Shown: positions 11,845 to 23,700 of the stretch, piece by piece | Layout of the letters: each line of letters begins with the position of its first letter | Numbering within the stretch: position 1 is the stretch's first letter | NCBI GenBank assembly: GCA_036937835.1 | Contig: CM072863.1 | Coordinates: 231,001-295,000 of the forward strand | Source: Pampus argenteus | Taxonomy: Eukaryota > Chordata > Actinopteri > Scombriformes > Stromateidae | Direction: 5' to 3' | DNA: 64,000 nucleotides | Program-made: the position numbers and the translations under genes | Notes under the pieces: model-generated | What the model was told of the DNA's origin: nothing | The model's database searches: none | Seen by the model: the letters and a program-made list of their open reading frames with translations, nothing else

Positions 11845-13207
11845 GATTTATGAAACTGTCTTCACAGAGAAGAAAACGAGTCTGAGCTTCATGTCGGCAT
11901 CTCCAACTCTGCAGGTAACATCTCTATAATATACTTACAGATGAATTAATGTGTTATTATAAGTGTGTTAAACTGTTACTACAGGTATGTTAATGTGTTA
12001 TTACAGGTGTGTTATGTTACTGTGGCATTGCGGGTGTGTTAATATGCTATAACCTGTGTGTTATGTTAATGTGTTATTATAGGTGTGTTAATATGTTATT
12101 TACAGGTGTGTTAATGTGTTGTTACAGGTGTGGTGTTTAGTTACACAGAGGGGGGGGTGACCTGTCAGCAGCAAGGATGGGAGCAGAGCATCATCATCCC
12201 TCTGGTTGCCCCCAGCAACCGCATCCGCAGCTTCATGATGCTGTGGGACAAACACCTGGAGATGTTTGCTCATCTGGACACCTGGGCACCAGACAGGTGT
12301 TTTACTCTCTCTGATCTGTCTGTGTCTCTGTCCTTTCTATCTCTCTGTCCTGTCTCTCTCTCTCTCTCTGACCTGTCTGTGTCTTTGATCTGTCTGTTTC
12401 TCTCTGACCTGTCTGTCTCTCTGATCTGTCTGTCTTTATGTGAACCTATCTATCTGTCTTATCAGTCTCTTTGTGGACCTGTCTGTCTCTGTCCTATCAG
12501 TCTCTCTGACTCGTCTTTCTCTCTCTGGACTAGTCTGTCTGTCCTATCAGTCTCTCTGACCTGTCTGTGTCTCTGATCTATCTGTCTGTCCTATCAGTCT
12601 CTTTGTGGACTTGTCTGTCTCTCTGTGGACCTGTCTGTCTCTCTGATCTGTCTCTTTCTAACATGTCTGTCACTTTGTGGACCTGTCTCTCTCTCTCTGA
12701 ACTGTCTGTGTCTCTGATCGTTCTGTCTCTTTGCGGACCTGTCTGTCTGTCTCTCTCTCTGACCTGTCTGTGTCTCTGATCTGTCGGTGTCTCTGAACTG
12801 TCTGTCTCTCTGTCCTGTTTGTCTCTCTGTCCTGTTTGTCTCTCTGTGGACCTGTCTGTCTCTCTGACCTGTCTGTGTCTCTGATCTGTCTGTCTCTCTG
12901 TGGACCTGTTTGTGTCTCTGACCTGTTTGTGTCTCTGACCTGTCTGTGTCTCTGTCCTGTTTGTCTCTCTGTGGACCTGTCTGTCTATCTGTATGTGTGC
13001 AGATTTCAGGAGGAGAGGGAGTTCGGCTCTTGTTGCTATGGTTTCGCTCTGGGCTTTATTAACCATGTGATGAGGTCACAGGGACACCAGCCAATCAGCA
13101 GAGAGCTTTTCACAGCTCAGTTCGTGCTGCCGAGGATGGAGACGACCTCCAGATATCTATCAGTGTACCAGCAAGTCTGTCGCCATGGATACTACAGCAC
13201 ATTGTGA
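11337..13207 (+). CDS. mkrn2os.1: MKRN2 opposite-strand protein, first tandem paralogue
   Basis: Four exons: 11337-11566, 11868-11914, 12128-12296 and 13003-13207 (651 nt, 216 aa). The protein matches the MKRN2OS (C3orf83) family along its length: LLRFNHC near the N-terminus, RCPVC, a basic N-G-H-R-x2-C-C segment, ELHVGISNSAGVVFSYTEGG across exons 2-3, a GWEQSIIIPL segment, and a last exon with CCYGFALGFIN. All junctions are in phase (2, 1, 2). The family has no established biochemical function. H85 in LHVGI and C160 in CCYGF line up with the H and C motifs of permuted NlpC/P60 hydrolases (see findings). Intron 1 holds a long GGAT/GATA array and intron 3 a roughly 690-base TCTG-rich array. 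The .1/.2 naming follows the zebrafish style from memory and may be swapped. Confidence 0.9.
11738..11844. repeat. (GGAT)n(GATA)n microsatellite
   Basis: About 100 bases of tetranucleotide array, first GGAT then GATA. It ends about 23 bases upstream of the 3' splice site of mkrn2os.1 exon 2, close enough to cover the likely branch-point area. Confidence 0.9.
12300..13000. repeat. TCTG/CTCTCTGACCTG minisatellite
   Basis: About 690 bases of imperfect repeats built from CTGTCTGTCTCTCTG units fill mkrn2os.1 intron 3 almost entirely, from just after the exon 3 donor (12297) to the exon 4 acceptor (13002). The plus strand is pyrimidine-rich, so it also acts as a very long polypyrimidine tract. Open frames read through it on both strands are artefacts. 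Confidence 0.9.
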
Positions 13208-13249
13208 CAGTGCCTGCTTTCAGTGCCTGCTTTCAGAGGCACTGTCACA
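13203..13249 (+). other. Perfect 13-bp hairpin over the mkrn2os.1 stop codon
   Basis: The arms TGTGACAGTGCCT (13203-13215) and AGGCACTGTCACA (13237-13249) are exact reverse complements around a 21-base loop. The loop holds a near direct repeat GCCTGCTTTCAG twice. The TGA stop (13205-13207) lies inside the left arm. An ATTAAA follows near 13262. Confidence 0.75.
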
Positions 13250-15000
13250 GAATCACACATGATTAAATGTCTTGCATACGTGACATCTGTCCACACGTGA
13301 CAGTTTGTCTTCACTCAGACTGTCTGCAACAAACACACCTGAGCTGACAGCTCAGATCTCAGTCTGACAGGTGAGCTGCAGCTTCTGACCTACATACAGA
13401 GAGAGAAAGAGAGAGAGAGAGAATTTTAAGTTGCCAGGGTATTTCTAAGGTTGGTCTTAGATTAGTGTTTGAATAAGAAGTACTTTCCCCACTTTTGCCC
13501 ATAGGGGAAATTGATCATGTTATAACATACGCTAGGAGCAGCAGTGCCTTGGTCAGCCACATTGACATGATGGTCAGGACTATAGGGCGCCAATGAAATA
13601 CTGTAAAAAGGCAAATAACATTTCATAAAAAATACAGTTATAGTTAAAGTATAAACATCATGTATAAATTCTTTATAAATTAAATGTATTTTTCAATATG
13701 TCATTTGTATTTAAATGGAAAAAGTTTTCTATGCATGAAAAGAAGAACACCAAAATACTGAAAAAAATTAAACAATAAGGCATATTTCACCAATAAAAAC
13801 AATCCTATACAAATATATGGACACTGCTATAATATAAATAATTATAGAAATGTACTTATAAATTTTGTTTGATTACATAATTCGACATAAAGTCTTTTAC
13901 ACTAATCTATATTTAATGTAATAAAATTATATACCAACATGATTTATTTTTATAAAATGTAAACATACTGTTGTAAATCAGGTAATCAGGTTTATATTTA
14001 CATCAATCTACATAATTTAAGATCATATTAAGTGTAATATTTATAATTATATTGACATATTTTTATGTATTCTTTTAAAATACAGGAAATATCTGGAAAA
14101 TAAAAAAGGAAAAAATCTGTAAAAATACAGATTTGGGTTTTAGACAAAAGAAGATCCGAAGATGTCAACTTAGACTTCAGCAAACATTGACGAGTCTCAG
14201 TATAAGACTCTCCTGCGGTCCCTGAACTAGCCACCTCAGCTCGGTCTACTTACTAGGTTCCGAATCTTTGAAGCTTTATGACATGTTTTAACAAAAAACA
14301 CATTTAAACTTGAAATTAAAATAAGTTAAGTAAGAGTGGATTTCCGATTCAAGCAGCATAAACAGCATAATCAAAGAGAAATATTTCTGTCATTGAAGAA
14401 ATTTTGCAAATAAAAACAACAAGCAAAGCAAAAAAAATGTGAGGTCTTTTTTTAATAACAGAACAGCGACTCTTTCTGGCATTTTCCAAAAACAAGATAA
14501 AAGGTGACCACAAATCATAGTCTTTAATAATTATTTGTTGAGTATTATTTAATTATTTGCATAGTCTCCAGACACATTTCAAAATGACATAAGGGCTCCA
14601 TGAGCAAAGTTCTTGTCCTTCCTGACTGCTAGTTTCTTAGTACACATTCAGTAAAAGTATCAATACTCAGTGTACTTTACTACCTGCTGAAATGTGACCA
14701 GCTTACCTCAGTGAACTGAACCACTGACAGGACCTGCAAGCTGATAGGCCAGAGCCAGGCAGTGATGTCATCTGATAGGTTGTAACCCAGCAACCAGGTG
14801 TAACACCGAGGAGGAGAGAAGGAGAAAACAGACAACAGAACAAACAGAAGCGAGGAAGAGAGGAGGAACATGTGAGAAGAACAGGTGAGGAGTAAATGAA
14901 GAATCAAGGACTAAAAGAAAACTCGAGGAGTAAAAAGAAGACTCAAAGAGGTGGAGGTTTGAGTTAAGGAGGAGGGGGAGGTGAAGGAGGAGTAGCAGCG
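13250..15000. other. AT-rich spacer between the tandem mkrn2os genes
   Basis: No gene is seen. It holds a short (GA)n near 13400-13422, a very AT-rich block from 13600 to 14130, and a purine-rich leader (GAGGAGGAGGGGGAGGTGAA region, about 14800-14995) that probably includes the 5' untranslated region of the second paralogue. Open frames on the minus strand at 14680-15118 are the complement of this leader and were not accepted. Confidence 0.4.
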
Positions 15001-16314
15001 ATGGAGCGCAGTGTGATCCGACTGACTCACTGTGAGAAGGAGATCTTTTGTTTCTCAGTACCAGAGGAGTGTCCGAGCTGTGGGGAGGAGCTGAGGGGTA
15101 GCAGACTGCAGGAGGCACCGGTCAGCCTGCCACCTCCCCTCACCAATGCACACAAGAGTTCTTGCTGCCTGCTGATTGCACCGGCCAACAACAATGCCAA
15201 CAGGTATACACACAGGTATACACAACACCAACAGATAGATACATACAGGTATACACAGGTATACACAACACCAACAGATAGATACATACAGGTATACACA
15301 GATATACACATAGGTATACACAACACCAACAGGTCTAATAGGTGATCTACTGATTTAAAGTCATTTATATTCACACAATATGAAACAGTTTAAAGCAAAA
15401 TGTGTAACCAGTGTGTGTTCTGCTATTGGTTCCTCAGGGAGTTTGACGGAACATCAGATCTTCACACTGGCATATCCAACACTGCAGGTGGGGCTCAGGG
15501 GTCATAGGTCAGACTGACACCAGTTCATACCCCTCTGTTTAATGTTTAAGCCTTTTTGAACAGAAACAACAATTAACAACACAGAACATGGAGAGCCCTT
15601 CAGACAGCTCCAGTTCTCTGTGTGAGAACCTGTTTTAATGGTGATGTGGGGCATTAATTATATTCATTCACATATTGAGGACTCATACAGAGAGCCTGAA
15701 AGATTACAGAGGAAGGTGGTACTGTGTCAAGATATGATGAGTTATGTGTCAGGTATATATCCTGGTTACTTTGCCATCAGCTGCATCAGGATAATGCTGG
15801 ACCTTTTATATTAAATCAAACCAAATTTTATTTATATAGCCCAAAATCACAAAATACATTTGTCTCAGAGGGCTTTACAATCTGTACAGGGAGTGACACC
15901 CTCTGTCCTTAGACCCTCGATTAGTGAGGAAAAACTTGCCCACCAAAAAACCTTTTAACAGGGAAAAAGGTGGAAGAAACCTCAGGAAGAGCCACAGAGG
16001 AGGGATCCCTCTCCCAGGACGGACAGACGTGCAATGATGTCACATGTACAGAACAAATCAACACACACATGTTGTACACTCACAATGAATTACAATGGAT
16101 GATAAAATGAGAATGGGTTACAATGAATGATAATTGTTTCAGTAACAGTGGAACCTGTGATAGAGACACAGATGCACAGCAGCAGCAAATCATTAACTAA
16201 CTATAAACTGTAATGGGTTGGGGTTAGGGCACAGTCCACAAGAACCTGCTGGACGAGAGAGCACAGAAACTCTGGGGAAGAAGTTTAGTTAGTAACATGA
16301 TAGATAGATAGATG

Positions 16315-16363
<49 letters not shown>

Positions 16364-17873
16364 CTTATTGCAGGGACCACACAGATACCCTCCATTAATC
16401 CAGACACTGAGCATGCCGACCCCATAACATGTAAAAATACTAAAATTTTTAGCCACTATGAACAACTTTTGTTCGACAACATTATGGTAGGAGTGTGTTT
16501 GTACTGGGTGTTGTGTCTATAGACTCTATAGTATCAGACACAATGACAAGACTCTATAGTATAGAGTCTCCATAGTTTAAAAGTGGCATGTAGCTAGTAG
16601 CCCTGTTTACTATTTATCCATTTAAAAAAGAACCAAAATGAGACCTCCAAATAACTGTAGCTTAATATTTAGTTGTTCTGAAACCCACATGCCTGTCATG
16701 CTATTTACGATACAGTAGGATAGGCCTGACATTGATACGCTACACTGCTGATATGTTAACCATACTTATCTCATATACACTCGATCAACTGGGATGAATG
16801 CACAGGCACATTTCCGCATGTCTAAGTACCTGACTTAGCTGCCTTGCTAGTACTACTACCTGATGAAGATTTAGACAAATTATACATTTCACTTACACTG
16901 GAGACACGTTTGACCTACGACAAGTACAGAATGTTGGGAATATAAATAAATACCAAACTGTTTTTAATAACACGCAACAATACTTGTTCCTCAAAGTAAT
17001 GCATTACTGGCCAACGCTAATCATAAGGGAATGCAAATGTTTCCCATCATGGTGCAACACCTAACACTCGAACCCCATAATATCAGTCATTACACTGGCC
17101 CGCCCAAAACGCTGTCATTCCATTTTAAAATGAAGACCTGGTTTCAGGTGAAGGTTTGTCTGCTGGAGATGAATAAAAGTTAATTTGATGTCTTCCTGTG
17201 TATGTATGTGTTTCTGCATGTGCGTGTGTGCAGGAATTGTGTATAACTACACTCGGGGGGGGTTGCGTAGGGATCACAGTGGGTGGGAGCGCTGCGTCAG
17301 TGTTCCTCTAGTCCGACCCGACATGTTCCACCTGCTGGCCCAGTGGGACCAGTACCTAGACCGCTTCTCTGATGGACCCATGTGGGACCCAGCCTGGCAC
17401 AGGTACACCTAAACCTGTCCTCTTTACCTCTACACCTGACCTTTTGACCCCTACATCTGACCTCCTTACCCCTATACCTGACCTCTTTGGATACACACGC
17501 AATACTTAGTGAATCAGCTCGATGTTGGTTTAGATCCAAACATGAGATAGAATAAAATATAGAAAATAGGCAGAGTGATCCTTTAAAATATAACTGAACA
17601 GTTTTCTGTTCTGTGTCCAGACATGTCTGTCTCGCTCTCTGTCTGTTTCTCAGGTTTGATGAGGAGAACCATAACTGCTTCAGCTTCTGTCTTCAGTTTG
17701 TGAACAGCGTCCTGGCTGCAGAGGGACGCAGCACTCTGAGCAGAGAGACGTTCACTCACAGCTTCATCCTGCCAAGGATGAGGAGGGTCAGCAAATACAC
17801 CACACTGTACCAACATGTCCAGAGACACCAGTACTTCATGGTCGACAGGCAGGAGGACAGACAGGAAGTCTGA
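15001..17873 (+). CDS. mkrn2os.2: MKRN2 opposite-strand protein, second tandem paralogue
   Basis: Four exons: 15001-15203, 15438-15487, 17234-17402 and 17654-17873 (642 nt, 213 aa), with the same exon phases as its neighbour. It starts MERSVIRLTHCEKEIFCFSV and keeps ECPSC, N-A-H-K-x2-C-C, DLHTGISNTAGIVYNYTRGG, GWERCVSVPLVRPDM and ENHNCFSFCLQFVNSVL. It looks closer to the mammalian protein than the first copy does, since it keeps the HNC motif. H77 and C149 are the residues that line up with the catalytic pair of DESI/LRAT-type permuted hydrolases; this role is inference. Its C-terminal extension (FMVDRQEDRQEV) runs into a 3' UTR with imperfect repeats of AGGACAGACA. Intron 1 begins in a repeat of its own donor, and intron 2 carries an antisense LINE copy. 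Confidence 0.92.
15200..15335 (+). repeat. Tandem repeat containing copies of the exon 1 splice donor
   Basis: The exon 1 end CCAACAG|GTATACACA is repeated: CAGGTATACACA recurs at about 15213, 15246, 15256 and 15289, within a unit that also contains ACACCAACAGATAGATACAT. Each copy is a plausible 5' splice site, so the array could spread or shift splicing. Confidence 0.75.
15812..16363 (-). mobile_element. LINE 3' end, copy A
   Basis: Minus-strand 3' untranslated part of a LINE; its tail reads on the plus strand as AAATTTTATTTATATAGCCC. It shares about 400 bases with copies C (43255) and D (63431) and ends at the right in a GATA array at about 16298-16363. It lies in mkrn2os.2 intron 2. Confidence 0.8.
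16298..16363. repeat. (GATA)n microsatellite
   Basis: About 16 GATA units, with one GGATA interruption, at the inner edge of LINE copy A. The same place in LINE copy B carries a shorter array (20741-20780). Confidence 0.9.
16380..17233. other. Rest of mkrn2os.2 intron 2
   Basis: No gene is seen. The stretch contains a perfect 21-base palindrome, AGACTCTATA, one G, TATAGAGTCT, at 16549-16569, with a near copy of one arm at 16517-16533. This is possibly the end of an old DNA transposon. Confidence 0.4.
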
Positions 17874-19096
17874 GGATAGCAGACAGGTAGGAGGACAGAC
17901 ACGAGACCTGAGGATGGCAGACAGGCAGGAGGACAGACAGTATCCATATAATATTTGTATCATGTTTAAATGCCAGGAATATTTAGAGGAGTAATGTCAG
18001 AAATGTCAGGTGAGGTATTTTATTGATGTTATCAAGTAAATGTGTAGTTTTTCATATTTTTATTATTATTATTTCATTTAGTATTGTTATCTTTTCCTCT
18101 TTATGTGTGACACACTTGGTCAGTGAGCTTTGAGACTGTAAAATTAAAGTAACAGATAATCATCATAAATCTGATGCAAACTGTTTTGAGCCAGGATGTT
18201 TGTTTGTTTATTTGTTTTCTTTCCTTTAACCACTTAATTTTGTTGTTATATATAATTGTCAAAACAGGCATGAAGTAAAGTATTTTTAAAAAATCCTGCT
18301 GTCAATAAAAAGCAAAATGAAATAAAAAAGAAATAAAAATTAAAAACAGAAATTGTTTTGTTTGTGTAAGTAGACAGATCACTGCAGAAAATGCACCACA
18401 AAACTAAAGAAGAAGAAGACAGAAACAAAAACACAAGATGCCTGCAAATGATATGTCAAGAATGACTCAACCATAGGAAGAGATCGTTTCCCATTTCTCA
18501 CTGTAGTAAATAAAACTGTGTGTATACAAGCAGGGAGCATGTTTCATAAATGGTGCCTGGGTAGGCTGAGTGGAACACATTTAAGATGTGTTGTGAGGAG
18601 TCTGCATACTAGAAGGAAGCATATAACTCAACTCCCCTTAACTGGTCAGGAATAGCTGGAGATGGACCCACACACACAGGCAACAGGAAGACATATTTAT
18701 TAAGAAACTGACTTTGCATGGGCCAGGATATGAAGCCAAGACTCTGGACAACCAGAGCGCAGGAAACCAAGGAAAGGGTACTTGGGTGGGTGGCCCGAGT
18801 GCACAAAAACAGAAGGGGTGGGCTCAGAATAGCAGCCAAGAGGAGAAGAAGAGGGAGGAAAAAAGAAAAGGAAAAGAAGAAACATTGGTCGACATTTCCA
18901 GTCGGACACAGATTCGGTGACACGGCAGTCCGACAACAAAACAAACCGACTTGCGACAGAGATTAACAGCTAGCAGCTAACAGGCAAAATTACTAATTAC
19001 GTAATAAGATACGTGGTTAACAGACTGTTATATAAGTTAGCAGTTAGCTGCAGAAACATCAACACGGTTCCATCCGCTCCGAGCCGGTCCGGCAGC
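17874..19096. other. Intergenic: mkrn2os.2 3' flank and tsen2 upstream region
   Basis: The left part is the 3' UTR of mkrn2os.2, with ATTAAA near 18144. The middle (18600-18960) is a purine-rich, possibly repetitive stretch in which I recognise no protein. The right part (18960-19096) is the tsen2 upstream region with a TTACGTAA palindrome near 18997. An in-frame ATG at 19013 would add 28 residues, but family alignment favours the start at 19097. Confidence 0.4.
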
Positions 19097-20740
19097 ATGC
19101 AAGCGGAGTTCCGGGCGCCCCGTAGAAGGCCCCGGGTCAGCGAGCAGTACGAGGCTCCGCTGCCGGCGAGCGGCCACTTCCGGGCGGATCTCATCAACCA
19201 ACACGTGCTGGTCTGCGATCCAGACCATATCCAGAAGATCCACAACCAGGTCTGACTTAGTCCACATCAGTGTAAACCACTTCACTATAAACCAGGTTTG
19301 AGTTAACCCAGTATGAACCTGGTCTGAGTCAACGGTGTCAGTGTAAACCGGGTCTGGACCGTTTCCTGCCTTACTGACCCACACATCATGAAGCTGTTAA
19401 CAGCTGCTGGTGTGTTCACGTGACATCATCAGAACCATGAATGAATATGAAATGAAACAGAAATAATAATAATAATTAGCTGTAGGACATCTCTGTTTTA
19501 ACGACAATAGGAAGTCATATCCAACAAACCAATTTAATCACACAACTACGGTAGAATTATAATGTCAAATATTAAAATACACTGAATGATTATATATGAC
19601 TTTAGTACATGAACAAACTCTGAATATGTGATGAAAAGATATCTGATCGACATGTATGTACATGTATGAGCTGATTAACAGTGTGGATTACAATTGTCTG
19701 ACCATCAAGTGCTTTGTAGGTAAGGAGAAAGATTTTAAATTATATTGTGTATTTTACAGGGAGTCAGTCCAGAGAAGTTAATGTGTCAGAACACATGCAG
19801 CAACATCTGGACCAGCTGGAGACTTTATTATCAGGCTGCCTTGTTGGGGAGAATTACAATAATACAACATTTAAACACATTAAATAATCATAACCCGAGT
19901 TACTGATACTGGTTCATGATCCGGGTCTGAGTTGATCCGCATCATGTTGTTTCAGGGGTTCTTTGGTAAGGGGGTCCTCTCCAGAGCCAGACCGGACCAC
20001 AGCCTCTCAGACCAATGGGAACGTGAGTTTACATTCAGACCATGACATCATTGTCCATCTGGTCCTATTCACAGTTTTCTCTGTTTGTGTTACAGAACAT
20101 GAAGGTTTGTTTCTGCCCATCATCCCAGAGTCCAGGTCAGTGACATCACACACCTGTCTGTATAAATGATGACGTCACACCTGTCTGTATAAATTATGAC
20201 GTTATCTTTTTCTCCTCTTGTTCCTGCAGGTATGAGGAACTGCTCAAGTGTGCAGGGTCAGTCCTTTCAGCTCAGGGATTGGATGAAAAAGGTGTCCATC
20301 AAACCCTGCTCAGACTGTCTCAGCCAGTGGAGATGGAGGCTGTGAGAAGGGAAGTGGGAGGGTGGGGAGTGAATGGTAACAGAGGAGAGAGGGGACGGGT
20401 GGAGCCAGGATCAGAGGGTGGAGCCTCTCCCCATGAAATGAGGGACCACCTGACGTCAGAGGTCGAGCTGGAGCATGAGAGAAACTGCAGGTAGTTTTGT
20501 TCACCAGACTCACTTTAAGAATATCTGCCTTGTTTATTGGAGAAAACACAACTCACACAAAAAAAGTTTGAATAGATCTTCACAAACACAGAGATGCTCA
20601 CATTATACATTAAATCAGTTGACAAGGTGACAACACATGCAGAAGACGCCACGCAGGACCACAGCAGCAGACACAGTCCACAAGAACCTGCTGGACGAGA
20701 GAGCACAGAAACTCTGGGGAAGAAGTTTAATTAGTAACAT

Positions 20741-20775
<35 letters not shown>

Positions 20776-23700
20776 TAGATAGTCCCCCAGCAGTCTAGTT
20801 CTATGGCAGCATAACTAAGGGATGACCTGAGCCAGCCCTAACTATAAGCTTTATCAAACAGGAAAGTCTTAAGTCTACTCTTAAAGGTGTTGATCGTGTC
20901 TGCCTCCCGAACACAGAGTGGTAGTTTATTCCACAGAAGAGGAGCTTGATAGCTGAAAGCTCTGGCTCCCAATCTACTTTTAGACACTATAGGAACCACA
21001 AGGAACCCACCATCCTGGGAGCGCAATGTTCTAGTGGGGTGGTAAGGTACTATGAGCTCTTTTAGATATGATGGTGCCTGACCATGAAGAGCTTTGTAAG
21101 TTAGGAGAAGAATTTTAAATTCTATTCTAGATTTAACGGGTAGCCAGTGCAAGGAAGCCAAAATGGGAGAGATGTGATCTCTGATCTATGTTTATTTGCC
21201 AGACAGCCTCTTAGAGCTCAAAGGCTTAAACTGGCTACACAGACGGTTAGGGTCTGCCAGGAAATTCCTCGCGTTCTTCCTCTCTGTAAACAGCTGGATC
21301 AAGGAGTTCTGGGGTTTGACAATTAAAACAGTTTCAGTGACTGCACCAGGTGGAAAGATAAAAAGTTAAAACACTCTCAGTGAGAGTTCACTAGTTCTAA
21401 AATTTGCTGACTACCTCCGAGGCTGCTGAGAACATGAGTTACCAGTGTTTCTTAATACAGTTTCAGCATGTTGTCAAGTGAAACTGGCTCTATTTTTGAT
21501 CTGGTTTGGGAGTTCTAATAAATGTTGGCAATGGAAAACGTGTTTTTGGGTTGTAACCGAACACAGTTGTTGTTGTTGTTGTTGTTGTTGTTGTCGAGTT
21601 TGACAGTGAAGTTGAAATTAAAAATACAAATAGGAAGCAGGCTTAAGTTTAATGTTGGTTTGCTGGAAAGGTTCTTAAACATGGAGCAATGTATCCAGAG
21701 GATAAGACTCAACTGGAGGGTCTGACCTAACCGATGCGCCAAAATGCCATAACATTAAAAGAAAAGTAAAGTTCTGCTCTCTGTTTCCTGACTCATTTTA
21801 CAAAAGATGAGAGAGAGAACAAAGCAGTGAAAGAGCAAAATAAAACATTATTTCCTGAAATCTACATTTCTATACCATTAATTTACTGATCAAATATATA
21901 TCAACATATCCATAACTAAAGAAACGCACCTAAATCTAAAGGTAACTTCACTGTTGTACAACAATATAATGATATAAATAAATATATGAATATAATGAAT
22001 AAATAACCAAATTTAGAGTTATTTTTGGCAGCAGGGCCAGTGAACATACAAGGGTTCACTGAAACTCTGATCTACTGGCCAAGTGGGGAAAAAAATGATG
22101 GATTCTGAACTGAGATGCTTTAACTTTTTAGGTTAGACCAACAAGACCCGAACCCTGACCAGGACTCTGATTCCAGCTGTGGCCCTGAGGGTTTGGTTCC
22201 CGGTCCTGGTTTTGTTCTGGTGGTCTCCGACAGTGCAGTGAGTAGAGGTTTGATATTATATTTACCCCAGGTGCCTTATAACTGTACCAAATCTGACATC
22301 CACAACCAAATTAGTTTTAAAAAGACAATGCTGCAATATCTTGGAATTACATATATACATAGCATCAGAAATAAATAAATAGTATATAATATTAAGCTCG
22401 TTTAAACATGTATGGGTTATGCAGTGATGTGATTAAGTACGTACTGTATTTTCTGCCATACATTTATGACTGCTTTAATTGTCGTAAACAAGGCTTAACT
22501 CATTTTTAGTTCTTATTTATAAAAGACACTAAAACATGTAGGGGAACAATAATATTATTTATATGATGAATACAGGTAGCACCGATTAGTTCTTCCACTT
22601 TGGGCAGAAATGTTTGACAGTGTAACGTGTGGACAGCCACAATAAGTTAAATGTAAATTAATTTGGTGTTAATTGATTTTTAAGAGCTATCTAGCCAAAA
22701 TATTCTGGCAATTATTTGGCAACATAATAACATACATATTCAGAATGTAACATACATGTTAACAGTTCAGTTTTAGATCTTTATTTACATAATAAACATC
22801 TAGCTATTTGTACTCGGATGTCACATATGGTATAAAAATCTATAGAGCAGTTTAGAAATTTGGAAAAGTTTGTAAAGTTATGACATTTTGAAATGAAAAC
22901 TGTGTAGGAACCCTGAATTATTATTTTTTTCCTGAATTATACTTTCAGTTTGTCCCAGACTTGACCATAATTGCCCCAAATTAAAGTTTGTTTTTTTAAT
23001 TAAAAAAATCTTTGCTTCAAGTCAAGTCAATTACTTTATTTATCCCACAACGGGGAAATTCACTTATTACAAGCAGCGAAAGAAAAAAAAGAAATCAAGG
23101 AGGGAGTGTTTTTTTTTAAACATATTTACAAAAGTACTACATTAAAAATGTGCAGATATAAGAAGAACAAACAAGACAAACAAGAACAAAAAAGAACAAA
23201 AAATAGCAATGGGACATTGCTATTTATTTGACAGGAGACTACAACATTCAGGTGCAGGTGTTGTAAAGTCTCAACAGACTTTAGACTTCAGACAGGTGCA
23301 ATAGGTTGTACACAATTACATCATTTTTAACACTGCAGTATTACACTTTTATACACTATACATTAGATGACACAAGAAAACAATGACCATTTACCACTAT
23401 GGTCCAGTACAATTAGCACAAAGTAACTGTGAATAACACTGCATCTTAACATTTTTACAGTGTTTCATTTACAGTTTTTGTGACCATTTATACGCTGCAC
23501 TTACAGAGTGTGCAACACGTGGGGAAAATACCGGCTCGGTGCCCTCAGGTCCAAAGTGACAGCTTCTCTGAGCTTGAATGTCTCAGGGGGTCGGAAGGTT
23601 AAATCTGTGTTGCTGTTGTTGTTGTTAACTCTGTGTGTTGTTGTGTTTCAGGCTGAAGGGGGGGTGAGGCAGGTGAGGCGGACCCCATTCTCTCTCACAG

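Noticed and set aside
12130..13066. Long open frames on both strands across the TCTG repeat (Leu/Ser-rich or Arg/Thr/Asp-rich)
   Set aside because: They are read-through of a simple repeat. The true mkrn2os.1 exons lie at 12128-12296 and 13003-13207.
19013..19096. Upstream in-frame start of tsen2 giving 28 more residues
   Set aside because: The TSEN2 family begins close to the FRAPRR-like segment, so the ATG at 19097 fits better.
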